Of a stretch of 64,000 bases of DNA, positions 16,929-25,606 are shown one piece after another (positions within the stretch are counted from its first letter, which is position 1; each line of letters starts with the position of its first letter). Under the pieces are notes generated by a model, which worked only from the letters and a program-made list of their open reading frames with translations, searched no databases and had not been told where the DNA came from. This stretch comes from Actimicrobium sp035984655 (GTDB lineage: Bacteria; Pseudomonadota; Gammaproteobacteria; Burkholderiales; Burkholderiaceae_D), in assembly GCF_035984655.1 (NCBI RefSeq), contig NZ_JAXCHT010000001.1:288601-352600 (forward strand). Direction: 5' to 3'. The position numbers and the translations under genes were made by a program.

Positions 16929-18335
16929 TCAGCCTTTCAGGGTCTGTTCAAGCACGTGCAGCTCGTGATTGCATTCGGGACTCTTGGAACGGTCGGCGCC
17001 GATCTTGCGCACTGCGTGCAGCACCGTGGTGTGGTCGCGGCCACCAAACAGCTCGCCGATTTCAGGCAGGCTTTTTTGCGTGAGTTCCTTGGCCAGATAC
17101 ATCGCAATCTGGCGCGGCCGGGCAATATTGGCGGGCCGCTTCTTGGAATACATGTCGGCGACCTTGATGTTGAAAAAGTCGGCCACGGTCTTCTGGATGT
17201 TTTCGACCGAGATCTGCCGGTTCTGCACCGACAGCAAGTCCTTCAGCGCATCCTTGACGACTTCAATCGTGATGTCCTTGCCATGAAAGCGCGAGAACGC
17301 GAGGATCTTGCGCAAGGCGCCTTCGAGCTCGCGCACATTCGAACGCAGGTGCTTCGCAACGAAGAACGCGACATCGTCGGAAAAGTTCACGCCTTCCTGA
17401 TTGGCCTTCTTGAGCAGGATCGCCACCCGCATCTCGAGCTCGGGCGGCTCGACCGCGACCGTCAGGCCGGAGTCGAAACGGGAAATCAACCGGTCATCCA
17501 TGCCGCTGATTTCTTTCGGATAGGTGTCGCTGGTGATGATGATCTGCTTCTTGGCGGCGATCAGCGCTTCAAACGCATAGAAGAATTCTTCCTGGGTGCG
17601 GCTCTTGCCGCCGAAGAATTGAATATCATCGATCAGCAACACGTCCAGCGAATGGTAATAGCGCTTGAAATCGTCAAAGCCTTTACGCTGGTAAGCGGTC
17701 ACTACGTCACGAACGTATTGCTCGGCGTGAATGTAGCGAATCTTGGCATTGGGATTCTCGGCCATTACCTGATTGCCGATGGCATGGATCAAATGGGTTT
17801 TACCGAGGCCCACGCCGCCATACAGGAACAGCGGGTTATAGGAAACACCCGGATTGTTGGCCACCTGGATTGCCGCTGCGCGTGCCAATTGATTGGCCTT
17901 GCCGGTCACGAAGCTATCGAAAGTCAGCGCGGTATTGATTCGGCTTTGATCACGCCGTGCCAGCGTTTCCACGGCGGGCAGGTCGATCAGCCCGTCGATT
18001 CCGGCAGGACCGCCACCATGGATGCCATCGACGCCATTGCGCTCGGGATGTGCTGGCGCGGGCAGACCTGGCGCTGGTTTGCGTGGCGCATTCAGACGTG
18101 GATCCAGCACGAACTGCACTTCGATTGGCCCTTCCCAATACTGCCCGGCCAGCACCGTAATGCGACTGGCGAACTGGGTCTTGACCCAGTCGAGCTTGAA
18201 ACGGTTTGGGGCAGCGATTCGCAACCGGCCATCTTCGTAATCGAGCGGCGCAAGTGGTTTGATCCAGGCGCTGAATTGCTGCGGCGTCAGCTCCTGTTCC
18301 AGTTGGGCGGAACAGGTTTGCCAGAAATTATCCAT
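16929..18335 (-). CDS. dnaA: Chromosomal replication initiator protein DnaA
   Basis: A 468-residue DnaA. Domain I (residues 1-85) begins MDNFWQTCSAQLEQELTPQQ; domain II is a short Pro/Gly-rich linker (about 85-130); the AAA+ domain III carries Walker A LYGGVGLGKTHL, Walker B VLLIDDIQFFGGK and the sensor regions; domain IV has the DnaA-box-binding motif GGRDHTTVLHAVRKI near the C-terminus. All functional motifs are intact and the length is normal. The gene is leftward, opposite to rpmH, in the classical arrangement. The upstream spacer carries one perfect DnaA box, consistent with autoregulation. Confidence 0.98.
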   Translation of the reverse strand: MDNFWQTCSAQLEQELTPQQFSAWIKPLAPLDYEDGRLRIAAPNRFKLDWVKTQFASRITVLAGQYWEGPIEVQFVLDPRLNAPRKPAPGLPAPAHPERNGVDGIHGGGPAGIDGLIDLPAVETLARRDQSRINTALTFDSFVTGKANQLARAAAIQVANNPGVSYNPLFLYGGVGLGKTHLIHAIGNQVMAENPNAKIRYIHAEQYVRDVVTAYQRKGFDDFKRYYHSLDVLLIDDIQFFGGKSRTQEEFFYAFEALIAAKKQIIITSDTYPKEISGMDDRLISRFDSGLTVAVEPPELEMRVAILLKKANQEGVNFSDDVAFFVAKHLRSNVRELEGALRKILAFSRFHGKDITIEVVKDALKDLLSVQNRQISVENIQKTVADFFNIKVADMYSKKRPANIARPRQIAMYLAKELTQKSLPEIGELFGGRDHTTVLHAVRKIGADRSKSPECNHELHVLEQTLKG

Positions 18336-18450
18336 GCATCTCTAATTGAAAGGGGAGTGCGGGGTCGACGGTTGATTGCTTTTCAGCCAATCCTTGACGA
18401 CCTGCGAGGGAGCGCCACACGAGCGGCTATTCTACTCTCGCCGAGGGAAG

Positions 18451-18459
18451 TTATCCACA
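18451..18459 (+). promoter_or_regulatory. DnaA box upstream of dnaA
   Basis: A perfect TTATCCACA about 115 bases upstream of the dnaA start codon, a usual position for DnaA autorepression. Confidence 0.75.
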
Positions 18460-18523
18460 GGCAGAGCGACTATTTCACCGCTTCGAAGCGGCGATTGGCG
18501 CCACGCGAAATGCGCCTTAACGA

Positions 18524-18553
18524 TTGACAAGCACGCTGAAAGTACTGTCTAAT
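18524..18553 (+). promoter_or_regulatory. Candidate sigma-70 promoter for rpmH-rnpA-yidD-yidC
   Basis: A perfect -35 TTGACA (18524-18529), an 18-base spacer and a -10 TCTAAT (18548-18553). It would give an rpmH leader of roughly 215 bases. Confidence 0.65.
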
Positions 18554-18776
18554 CACGGGTTCTCTGTTTGACCGTTTGTGTGCCATGCTGCGCGTCGCCT
18601 CCTGCAACGGAGTGATGGAGTCATCAAGTGGTAACTAACCGCGCTCCCGGGCGCCGGACAGCAGCATCAGGACAGCAACATGATTCACCCGCGCTGGAGT
18701 ATTGCGCGAGCATGGATATCCGGATGTGGATATTCCATTAATACTTTAATTTTTTCTGCAGATTAGCGAGACCATA

Positions 18777-18911
18777 ATGAAACGTACTTATCAACCTTCC
18801 GTCGTTCGCCGCAAGCGTACCCATGGCTTTCGCGCACGTATGGCAACCCGCGGTGGCCGCGCAGTGCTTAACGCACGTCGCTCAAAAGGCCGCAAGCGCC
18901 TGGCCGCTTGA
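18777..18911 (+). CDS. rpmH: 50S ribosomal protein L34
   Basis: A 44-residue, extremely basic protein beginning MKRTYQPSVVRRKRTHGF and ending in a Lys/Arg-rich tail with GRKRLAA. This is the full-length, standard form of L34, a small protein of the large ribosomal subunit. The coding sequence is followed by rnpA after 24 bases. The pairing of rpmH with rnpA is nearly universal in bacteria and fixes the identity. Confidence 0.98.
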   Translation: MKRTYQPSVVRRKRTHGFRARMATRGGRAVLNARRSKGRKRLAA

Positions 18912-18935
18912 TCGGACAATCAGATCGTTGCTGGC

Positions 18936-19319
18936 ATGACCGGCGCTCGTTCACTGGATTTTGCTCGCGAACGGCGCATCGTTAAAACGGATGAATTTTC
19001 ATCCGTTTTTCGTTTGCGGCCCGTCTATCGCACAGCCCACTTCGTGCTCTATACCCGCCCAAATGCGCTTCCCAACGCACGCCTCGGTGTCGTCGCAGCC
19101 AAGCGGCTTGCGCCACGGGCCGTGACGCGCAACACGATCAAACGCGCTACCCGCGAGGCGTTTCGCATTGCTGAATTGCCGTGCATCGATTGCATTGTAC
19201 GGTTGTCCAAACCAGTCAACTCAAAGCAAGGGCCGGCCACCACGGTGCAGCTCAAGGGCACATTGCGTGCCGAGTTATTGCAGCTGTTTGCCTCACAGCG
19301 GGTCGCAACGCCGATATGA
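18936..19319 (+). CDS. rnpA: Ribonuclease P protein component
   Basis: A 127-residue protein subunit of RNase P, which helps the catalytic RNA remove 5' leaders from tRNA precursors. The hallmark RNA-binding motif is present: RLGVVAAKRLAPRAVTRNTIKR followed by ATREAFR (about residues 49-78). The protein is basic and the length is normal. Its stop codon overlaps the yidD start as ATGA, indicating translational coupling. Confidence 0.96.
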   Translation: MTGARSLDFARERRIVKTDEFSSVFRLRPVYRTAHFVLYTRPNALPNARLGVVAAKRLAPRAVTRNTIKRATREAFRIAELPCIDCIVRLSKPVNSKQGPATTVQLKGTLRAELLQLFASQRVATPI

Positions 19320-19579
19320 AATTCGTCCTTCTACTGCTATTACGGGGCTACAAGCTGGGTATCAGCCCCTTTCTCGGCCAAAATTGTCGCTTCTATCCGA
19401 GCTGCTCGGATTACGCGGCGCAGGCAATTACCGAGCACGGGACAGTGAAAGGCGGTATCCTCGCGGCGGGGCGACTGGCCCGTTGCCATCCATGGCATCC
19501 CGGCGGCGTCGATCCGGTGCCTGCGCGCAAGCCCAGGGACACGGCACAATCGGCGGCCTACGATTGTCACCACTCCTGA
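19316..19579 (+). CDS. yidD: Membrane protein insertion efficiency factor YidD
   Basis: An 87-residue small membrane-associated protein that helps YidC-dependent insertion. It shows the family pattern: a hydrophobic N-terminus (FVLLLLLRGYKLGISPFLG), the Cys motif NCRFYPSCSDYA, and GRLARCHPWHPGGVDPVP. A longer open frame begins upstream inside rnpA, but ATG 19316 overlapping the rnpA stop by four bases gives the correct N-terminus. It is placed between rnpA and yidC as usual. Confidence 0.95.
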   Translation: MKFVLLLLLRGYKLGISPFLGQNCRFYPSCSDYAAQAITEHGTVKGGILAAGRLARCHPWHPGGVDPVPARKPRDTAQSAAYDCHHS

Positions 19580-19609
19580 ATTCCCGACTACTCCTTTTTT
19601 AGAACAATT

Positions 19610-21265
19610 ATGGATATCAGACGTACCGTGCTATGGGTTGTGTTTTCCTTATCGATACTCATGCTGTGGGATAAGTGGCAGCAGCATAATGGCAAGCCGC
19701 CGATGCTGTTTCCGGGTGCCAGCGAACAGGTCAAGCCAACGGCGGTGACGACACCTGGCGCAGCCAGGTCGGATGTACCGCAAGCCGGTGGGACGACCGC
19801 TGCCAGTGCAACTGAAAAGTCGATACCGGTCGCAGGCGCGCTCAAGGGCGAAGTGATTACCATCACCACCGACGTGTTCAAGGCGGATATCGATACCGCT
19901 GGTGGAGAGTTGAGACGCCTTGAGCTGCTCAAGCACAAGGACACGGTCGATCCGAAAAAGAACGTGGTTCTGTTCGACAGCGAGACTGGCCGAACCTACC
20001 TGGCGCAGACCGGCCTGATCGGCGGCACCTTTCCGAATCATAAGACGGTGTTTTCGGCGCAGCCGGGTGCGCGCACACTCGATGCGAACGGCAATGTGCA
20101 ATTGGTGCTGGAAGCAGAACAAGGCGGCGTGAAGCTGACCAAGACCTACTCATTCAAGCGCGGCGATTATCACATCGGCCTCAAGCACGATATTGCCAAC
20201 ACCGGAACCACGCCCGTCACACCGTCGCTGTACGAACAACTGGTGCGCGATGGCAGCAAGCCGGCCGGCGAGTCGTCGTTCTACAGCACCTTTACCGGCC
20301 CTGCCGTGTACACCGACACCGAGCACTTCCAGAAGCTGACCTTTGAGAAAATTGAAAAGGGCACCGAGGAACACGCCGCCAAAGCAGACAATGGCTGGGT
20401 TGCACTGGTGCAGCATTATTTTGTGTCAGCGCTTGTCCTGCCGCCAAAAACCCAACGCGAAATTTTCTCCAAGAAGATCGACACAAACCTGTACGCGGTC
20501 GGCAGCATTGTCTCGCTCGGGTCGGTGGCACCGGGCGCAAGCACCTCCATCGACACACAGCTGTATTCGGGACCGCAAGAGTCGCTGGTCCTCGAGCAAA
20601 CCGCACCGGGCCTCGATCTGGTCAAGGATTACGGCTGGCTGACCATCATTGCCAAACCGATTTTCTGGTTGATGACGCAGATTCATCAGATCCTCGGCAA
20701 CTGGGGCTGGACCATCATCGTCCTGACGATTCTGATCAAGCTGGCCTTCTTCCCATTGTCAGCGGCCAGCTATCGCAGCATGGCAAAAATGAAACTGGTC
20801 ACACCAAAGATGACATCGATTCGCGAGCGCTTCAAAAGCGATCCGCAGAAGATGAATCAGGCCATGATGGAACTGTACAAGACCGAGAAGATCAATCCAC
20901 TCGGTGGTTGCTTGCCAATCGTGGTGCAGATCCCGGTATTCATCTCGCTCTATTGGGTGTTGCTGGCCAGCGTCGAGATGCGTAATGCGCCATGGCTGGG
21001 CTGGATCCATGATCTGGCATCGCCAGACCCGTTCTACATTTTGCCGGTGCTGATGGCGATTTCGATGTTCATCCAGACCAAGCTCAATCCGACGCCGCCG
21101 GACCCGATGCAGGCCAAGGTCATGATGTTCATGCCGATCATTTTTTCGGTCATGTTTTTCTTCTTCCCGTCTGGCCTGGTGCTGTACTGGGTGGTCAATA
21201 ACGTGCTGTCGATTGCTCAGCAATGGGTCATTACCAAGAAATCGCAGCAGGCCGTCAGCGCCTGA
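19610..21265 (+). CDS. yidC: Membrane protein insertase YidC
   Basis: A 551-residue Oxa1/YidC insertase that places proteins into the inner membrane alone or with SecYEG. It has an N-terminal signal-anchor helix (TVLWVVFSLSILMLW), a large periplasmic domain (about residues 45-340) with the gram-negative YidC fold, and a C-terminal block of five membrane helices beginning GWLTIIAKPIFWLM. The conserved inner Arg within FFPLSAASYRSMAKMK and the coiled cytoplasmic hairpin (RERFKSDPQKMNQAMMELYK) are intact, and the C-terminus contains SGLVLYWVVNN. A strong terminator closes the rpmH-yidC unit. Confidence 0.97.
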   Translation: MDIRRTVLWVVFSLSILMLWDKWQQHNGKPPMLFPGASEQVKPTAVTTPGAARSDVPQAGGTTAASATEKSIPVAGALKGEVITITTDVFKADIDTAGGELRRLELLKHKDTVDPKKNVVLFDSETGRTYLAQTGLIGGTFPNHKTVFSAQPGARTLDANGNVQLVLEAEQGGVKLTKTYSFKRGDYHIGLKHDIANTGTTPVTPSLYEQLVRDGSKPAGESSFYSTFTGPAVYTDTEHFQKLTFEKIEKGTEEHAAKADNGWVALVQHYFVSALVLPPKTQREIFSKKIDTNLYAVGSIVSLGSVAPGASTSIDTQLYSGPQESLVLEQTAPGLDLVKDYGWLTIIAKPIFWLMTQIHQILGNWGWTIIVLTILIKLAFFPLSAASYRSMAKMKLVTPKMTSIRERFKSDPQKMNQAMMELYKTEKINPLGGCLPIVVQIPVFISLYWVLLASVEMRNAPWLGWIHDLASPDPFYILPVLMAISMFIQTKLNPTPPDPMQAKVMMFMPIIFSVMFFFFPSGLVLYWVVNNVLSIAQQWVITKKSQQAVSA

Positions 21266-21287
21266 GTCTGACTCGACGAGTGCAATG

Positions 21288-21318
21288 GCCCGTGACGTCG
21301 TGTTCACGGGCTTTTTTT
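21288..21318 (+). terminator. Rho-independent terminator after yidC
   Basis: GCCCGTGA (21288-21295) pairs with TCACGGGC (21304-21311), an 8-bp stem with an 8-base loop, followed by seven T residues (21312-21318). Confidence 0.92.
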
Positions 21319-21356
21319 ATTGTTCTGTGATTTCAAACCAACGTTAGAATTTGCCC

Positions 21357-22745
21357 ATGAAAATCGACACGGCCCCCATTGTTGCAATTGCCACGGCCCC
21401 GGGACGCGGAGGGATTGGCGTAGTGCGTATTTCGGGCAAGCGCCTCGACGGCGTCGTGGCGGCGGTATGCGCGCTCAAATCCGGCGCCTCACTGCAGGAA
21501 CGACATGCGACCTACACCAGCTTTGTCGACGCCGATGGACGCACCATTGACCAGGGACTTGCCTTGTATTTCAAGGCTCCGCATTCCTACACCGGCGAAG
21601 ACGTACTGGAACTGCAAGGTCATGGCGGTCCGGTCGTGATGCAGATGTTGCTTGCGCGCTGCCTGGAGGCGGGTCGCGACATCGATTTGCGCATGGCACT
21701 GCCAGGAGAATTCACCCAGCGGGCGTTTGAGAACGACAAGCTCGATCTGGCGCAGGCCGAGGCCGTCATCGATTTGATCGACGCATCCACCGAGGCTGCG
21801 GCGCGGTCGGCATCGCAATCGCTGTCGGGAGCATTTTCCAAGGTTATTCATACGCTGGTGGAGCAAGTGACGACGTTGCGCATGCTGGTTGAAGCGACGC
21901 TCGACTTTCCGGAAGAAGAAATCGACTTCCTTGAAAAGTCGGACGCGCGCGGCAAGCTGGCAGCAATCCGGGACAGCCTCGACGCCGTGTTTCGCCAGTC
22001 GGCCCAGGGGGCATTGCTGCGGGATGGCCTCAATATCGTCCTGGCCGGGCAGCCCAATGTCGGCAAGTCGTCGTTACTCAATGCACTGGCCGGCGCCGAT
22101 GTTGCCATTGTTACCGCCATTGCCGGCACCACGCGAGACAAGGTCACCGAGACGATTCAGCTTGAGGGCATCCCCCTGAACATCATTGATACGGCCGGCA
22201 TTCGGGATGCCGCCGAAGCAACCGATGAGGTTGAACGTATCGGCATCGAGCGCACCTGGCATGCTGTCGCGCAGGCCGATGTCATTATTCATTTGCTCGA
22301 TGCTTGCCGCGGCCCGACCGCGGAAGATGAGCGGATCATCGCCCGCTTTCCAGACAATATTCCCGTTATGCGGGTCTGGAACAAAATCGACCTGTCTGGC
22401 CATCGTCCGGCAATTGAGCGGATGCCGGGCGCAACGCATGTCTATTTGTCGGCAACCGACCATTCCGGGATGGAGCTGCTTCGGGCTGAATTACTGCAAT
22501 TGGCTGGCTGGCAGCAAACCGGCGAGTCGCTGTATTTGGCCCGGGAGCGGCACCTCGTTGCGCTGGCTGCCGCGCGCGCACATTTGGAGATTGCCGCCGC
22601 ACACGCGGCACTCAACGACCACGCACTGGATTTATTCGCCGAGGAGTTGCGGTTGGCGCAGGAGCGGCTCAGCAGTATCACCGGGCAGTTCACACCGGAT
22701 GATTTGCTGGGACTGATTTTTAGCAGGTTTTGTATTGGGAAATAG
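21357..22745 (+). CDS. mnmE: tRNA modification GTPase MnmE
   Basis: A 462-residue GTPase that works with MnmG to install the 5-carboxymethylaminomethyl group on wobble uridines of tRNA. The N-terminal folate-binding domain starts MKIDTAPIVAIATAPGRGG; the helical domain follows; the inserted G domain shows the P-loop GQPNVGKSSLLNAL, switch I TAIAGTTRD, DTAGI and the base-recognition motif NKID; and the protein ends in FCIGK with the essential Cys. A TTG two codons upstream (21351) is an alternative start, but ATG 21357 gives the standard N-terminus. Its partner mnmG lies at 48.4 kb. It follows the yidC terminator, so it probably has its own promoter. Confidence 0.97.
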   Translation: MKIDTAPIVAIATAPGRGGIGVVRISGKRLDGVVAAVCALKSGASLQERHATYTSFVDADGRTIDQGLALYFKAPHSYTGEDVLELQGHGGPVVMQMLLARCLEAGRDIDLRMALPGEFTQRAFENDKLDLAQAEAVIDLIDASTEAAARSASQSLSGAFSKVIHTLVEQVTTLRMLVEATLDFPEEEIDFLEKSDARGKLAAIRDSLDAVFRQSAQGALLRDGLNIVLAGQPNVGKSSLLNALAGADVAIVTAIAGTTRDKVTETIQLEGIPLNIIDTAGIRDAAEATDEVERIGIERTWHAVAQADVIIHLLDACRGPTAEDERIIARFPDNIPVMRVWNKIDLSGHRPAIERMPGATHVYLSATDHSGMELLRAELLQLAGWQQTGESLYLARERHLVALAAARAHLEIAAAHAALNDHALDLFAEELRLAQERLSSITGQFTPDDLLGLIFSRFCIGK

Positions 22746-22761
22746 CCAGATAGTGCTGCGT

Positions 22762-23274
22762 CTAGTCCAGTGACAGCACCGATAACTGCTCCGCCGTGAC
22801 GGTTAACAGTGCGACCGCGGCACCGGTTTTTTCGATCAAATGGTTGATTTGATCGATTTCTTGACGGCATTGATCAATCGCGGCATCGACTCTTGAGCGA
22901 AGGGTCATCGTACACAGACTGCTGTGTTGCGCCAAAACATCGAGCAACCGGGCCATCCGCGAGCGACTTTGCGCCATCTGGCGTGCCGCAACGGCGATGA
23001 AATCCTGGTGTAACTGGCAGGCCAAGGCTGCCAGTTGCTGCGTATCATCCACCAGATGTTGCATATCGACCTGCATCCTGGCGACATCAAGCGAAATCAC
23101 GTTATCCGGTTTTCTGGCGATTTGTGCTTTCGCTTCGGTCGATTGCTGGCGCAGAAGGGTCAGGTTCCTGGCATTGTCTGCGATCTTGCGACCGAGGGTT
23201 CCCAACTGGACGCGTTGCTGACTAAAGTGCAGCAACGCCTGTTCCAGACTGGTCTGATCTGCGGTAATTTGCAT
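22762..23274 (-). CDS. Hypothetical coiled-coil protein, 170 aa
   Basis: I do not recognise this protein. It is 170 residues and almost entirely helical, rich in Gln, Leu, Ala and Arg, with heptad-like spacing over nearly the whole length (for example QQRVQLGTLGRKIADNARNL, DTQQLAALACQLHQDFIAV, and QCRQEIDQINHLIEKTGAAV). There is no signal peptide or membrane helix, so a cytoplasmic coiled coil is likely. The pattern resembles helical parts of methyl-accepting or phasin-type proteins, but no signature supports either. ATG 23274 is preferred over an upstream start at 23322 because a GGGGAA site precedes it. It is convergent with mnmE (16 bases between stops). Confidence 0.55.
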   Translation of the reverse strand: MQITADQTSLEQALLHFSQQRVQLGTLGRKIADNARNLTLLRQQSTEAKAQIARKPDNVISLDVARMQVDMQHLVDDTQQLAALACQLHQDFIAVAARQMAQSRSRMARLLDVLAQHSSLCTMTLRSRVDAAIDQCRQEIDQINHLIEKTGAAVALLTVTAEQLSVLSLD

Positions 23275-23376
23275 TCTGATTCCCCGACAATGCCTTGCGG
23301 CTGGAATCTGAATACTAACCACAAGTTACATTGGTGTATATACTTCGTTTCACTGAAACGAAACGGGTGACAACAT

Positions 23377-24336
23377 TTAACGGGTTGTAAACGACCAGCT
23401 TTTAGTGACCGGCAAGTTTGATACAGTTCCAGTGAATTGCACGTCGTAGGTCGTTGCCGCGGCCAGCACCGACAACGGAATGATCGCGGCGGCGCCAGCG
23501 GGCGTTTCAACCGGATCAGTCACATGTGACAACAGACGTGTACTCAGTGGTTGTCCTCCGCGAGGCGTGACGGTAAAGCTGCTCACGGTAAGTGTGGTGT
23601 CGATGTCAGCATGCACGCTGATTGGATACCCAACTGCGTTTTGATTCGGCACAGGGTCGGGAGACTCCTGATCGCTCATGAAAACAGTGTTGATGCCGAC
23701 CTGATTTGGATAGGGATAAACCGCGAACTTTCCGGTACCGAGACCACCGGACAAACCGTTGGCGGCGAAATCGACAGTGAAGAAGTTATAGCCTGTTGTG
23801 CTCAGTCCAGCCGTCGCGGCGCCTGCTTCCAAAAATTTCGGTTCAAAAATGACAAAGCGGTGATAGATCGCGGTGATCAAGTCTTCGGCGTTGTTGACGC
23901 CCGAGAGGTCACCGCTGGCGGATATCACTTCACCATAAGCATAACCATCCGTTGCGGTGAAGGCATAGTTGGCGGCTGTCAGGCGGTCAGAAACGTTCAC
24001 GCCGGTAAAACCAGGGTCCGTTGCCTTCTGGAGGTGAGTGATGCGGTCATTGACCTTCTGGTAATTTGAATGGCCCTGCGCAGCGGCATCAATTTTTGGG
24101 TTGCGCGACAAGGCCGCCAAACCCATTTTTTGCCGGCGGAAGTTGAAACGGTTGAAGCCGTCCGTCGCAGTATTGCCGGTGACAGCAGGCGCGTCCGACT
24201 CAACTGGAACTACCGCAGCGACCTGGGCAGGCGCTGCAGCCGCCGGGGTGGAACTGCCGCCACCGCCGCAAGCCGCCAACATTAACGTTAAAAGCAATCC
24301 GCTCGCAAATGCGGCACTACCACTTGGTTTAATCAT
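23377..24336 (-). CDS. CAP/SCP-domain lipoprotein
   Basis: A 319-residue exported protein. Residues 1-23 form a lipoprotein signal peptide with a lipobox (LMLAAC, Cys at about 23) followed by a GGGG linker and an Ala/Pro/Val spacer. Residues about 55-200 match the CAP (cysteine-rich secretory, PR-1-like) fold as found in bacterial YkwD-like proteins: FNFRRQKMGLAALSRNPKIDAAAQGHSNY, later GEVISASGD and an IYHRFVIFEP segment. The C-terminal 100 residues look like a beta-sandwich domain (VSSFTVTPRGGQPLSTRLL and YDVQFTGTVSNL). The conserved His of AQGHSNY is present. Function of bacterial CAP lipoproteins is unclear; envelope or matrix roles are inferred. Confidence 0.82.
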   Translation of the reverse strand: MIKPSGSAAFASGLLLTLMLAACGGGGSSTPAAAAPAQVAAVVPVESDAPAVTGNTATDGFNRFNFRRQKMGLAALSRNPKIDAAAQGHSNYQKVNDRITHLQKATDPGFTGVNVSDRLTAANYAFTATDGYAYGEVISASGDLSGVNNAEDLITAIYHRFVIFEPKFLEAGAATAGLSTTGYNFFTVDFAANGLSGGLGTGKFAVYPYPNQVGINTVFMSDQESPDPVPNQNAVGYPISVHADIDTTLTVSSFTVTPRGGQPLSTRLLSHVTDPVETPAGAAAIIPLSVLAAATTYDVQFTGTVSNLPVTKSWSFTTR

Positions 24337-24495
24337 CGAGATTCTCCAGAAATTACCGCAACGTCAACGCGCGGCACGTTGCGCTGCAACCTACCAGTCA
24401 TGGTAGTACAAATAGTTGCCCGCGCTCAATTTATTGATGTAACGAATTGGCTGTCACAGGCTGGATTTCAGTCCATGATGGGGAAAGGAAATCCT

Positions 24496-24984
24496 TCAGT
24501 TGGGCTCTTCGAACACTCCGGCGGTTCGGTTCTTTTGTACCTTGTCCCAATCAAACAGCCGGCCGTTCATCGCTACGTAGACACCATGCGGCAGCGTTTG
24601 TGCCGCACCGCAGGCAAATCCGAAGTTGAACAGGGCGTCGGAGTTGGCAATTTCATAGGGAATCATCGCACCGGTGATGATGATGGTGGCCGGGATTGCC
24701 GCCCGTCCCAGCAGTTCTGCAGTTTCCCGCATGGTGTCGGTACCGTGGATGATGACGATGCCGCTTGCGGCGCAGCGTTGACAGGCCGCCAGAATGCGCT
24801 CGCGGTCGGCATCGTGCATGTCAAGCGAATCAAGGAAGGGCAACTCTTGCAGAACCACGTCAATCGTCATGCGGCTACGGTCGATGGCGGCTCGAAGATG
24901 GCCGGCACCAAACGTAAGCTTGCCGGCAATTTCGTCGTAATGTTTGTCGAATGTGCCACCAGTGGCAATGACATGCAGGGTCAT
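24496..24984 (-). CDS. Single-domain asparaginase family protein
   Basis: A 162-residue protein equal to only the N-terminal catalytic domain of bacterial L-asparaginases (full enzymes are about 330 residues). The two active-site threonine motifs are intact: IATGGTFDKHYDE near the N-terminus and VIIHGTDTMRETAELL around residues 75-90, with the Lys-like region following. The small C-terminal domain that completes the dimer active site is missing, and the frame ends cleanly with DWDKVQKNRTAGVFEEPN. Since the gene is not interrupted by a frameshift and such short homologues exist in other Proteobacteria, this is probably a distinct family rather than a broken gene. Its reaction is not known to me. 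Confidence 0.78.
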   Translation of the reverse strand: MTLHVIATGGTFDKHYDEIAGKLTFGAGHLRAAIDRSRMTIDVVLQELPFLDSLDMHDADRERILAACQRCAASGIVIIHGTDTMRETAELLGRAAIPATIIITGAMIPYEIANSDALFNFGFACGAAQTLPHGVYVAMNGRLFDWDKVQKNRTAGVFEEPN

Positions 24985-25102
24985 GAGGAGAGCAGCGGGC
25001 TACGCGAAAAAAGTCAGGAGGAAAAATCTGACTTAGTTTAGCCCGGCAATTCGCTGCGCGCCAGCAACAATCAGCGCGAATTCAACGTGGGACGATCGGT
25101 TG

Positions 25103-25606
25103 TCACGATGCCCGGGCGTAGCGCCCCGAACCGAAGTGCTGCGGAAAGCTGGCCGCAGTACCCACCTTGAGGCGGTCCAGCGAGAACTGACGCAGATGCT
25201 GGAACATGCTATGGTTGATTGCCATTGCTGCCTGCATGACCAGCAGATCGGCATCACGTTGCGTGCGTTGCGGCCGTCGTGCCGCAGTGTTTGCGGGCTC
25301 ACTGGGCTTGACGCGTGCGGGCTGCTCAGCCATGACACAACGAAAGACATCTTCCAGCGTGACTTGATCCGGCGCACAAGCCAGCTCACGGCAACCGGGG
25401 GACTGCGCGTTCGGCCGCAATAAATGGGCGCGATCAAGGCTGACGCACAGCATGTCGAGATCCGCTTCGGCACGCCCGGTATCGTCGGCCAACTGACGCA
25501 CCGACAGCGGGCGCGGGGCACTCGCAACAAACTTGCCGAGGATTTCGGTGATTGCGCAGAGGCGCTGATGCAGCGCACTGTCGCCTAAAATAAAATCTTC
25601 CGTCAT
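25103..25606 (-). CDS. Rrf2-like winged-helix regulator
   Basis: A 167-residue protein with an N-terminal winged-helix region (about residues 10-90) that resembles the Rrf2 family: LGKFVASAPRPLSVRQLADDTG, then DLDMLCVSLDRAHLLR as the recognition helix and wing, then the typical VTLEDVFRCVM. It has scattered Cys residues (CRELAC, CVM) but not the regular three-Cys cluster of the iron-sulfur Rrf2 sensors. The C-terminal half is basic and unlike known domains. ATG 25606 follows an AGGAGA site. It is divergent from the gene at 25946 and could regulate itself or the neighbours; the target is unknown. Confidence 0.6.
   Translation of the reverse strand: MTEDFILGDSALHQRLCAITEILGKFVASAPRPLSVRQLADDTGRAEADLDMLCVSLDRAHLLRPNAQSPGCRELACAPDQVTLEDVFRCVMAEQPARVKPSEPANTAARRPQRTQRDADLLVMQAAMAINHSMFQHLRQFSLDRLKVGTAASFPQHFGSGRYARAS

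Larger units (their letters stand above)
18336..18776. other. dnaA-rpmH intergenic region (alternative oriC position)
   Basis: This 441-base spacer is where many betaproteobacteria and pseudomonads have oriC. I find one perfect DnaA box (TTATCCACA, 18451-18459), one near box on the other strand (TGTGGATAT, 18725-18733), an AT-rich stretch before rpmH (about 18731-18765), and a good rpmH promoter. The box density is low compared with the cluster at 36939-37116. The region may still be the origin; the sequence alone does not settle it. Confidence 0.5.

Noticed and set aside
16956..18527. 523-residue frame opposite dnaA
   Set aside because: It mirrors dnaA codon structure and has no motif; long antisense frames are expected at this GC content.
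23344..23362. parS-like hairpin TTCGTTT-CACTG-AAACGAA
   Set aside because: It looks like a parS with one central base lost, but the 16-base spacing and the CACGTG core are broken. It is more likely a simple promoter-region hairpin.
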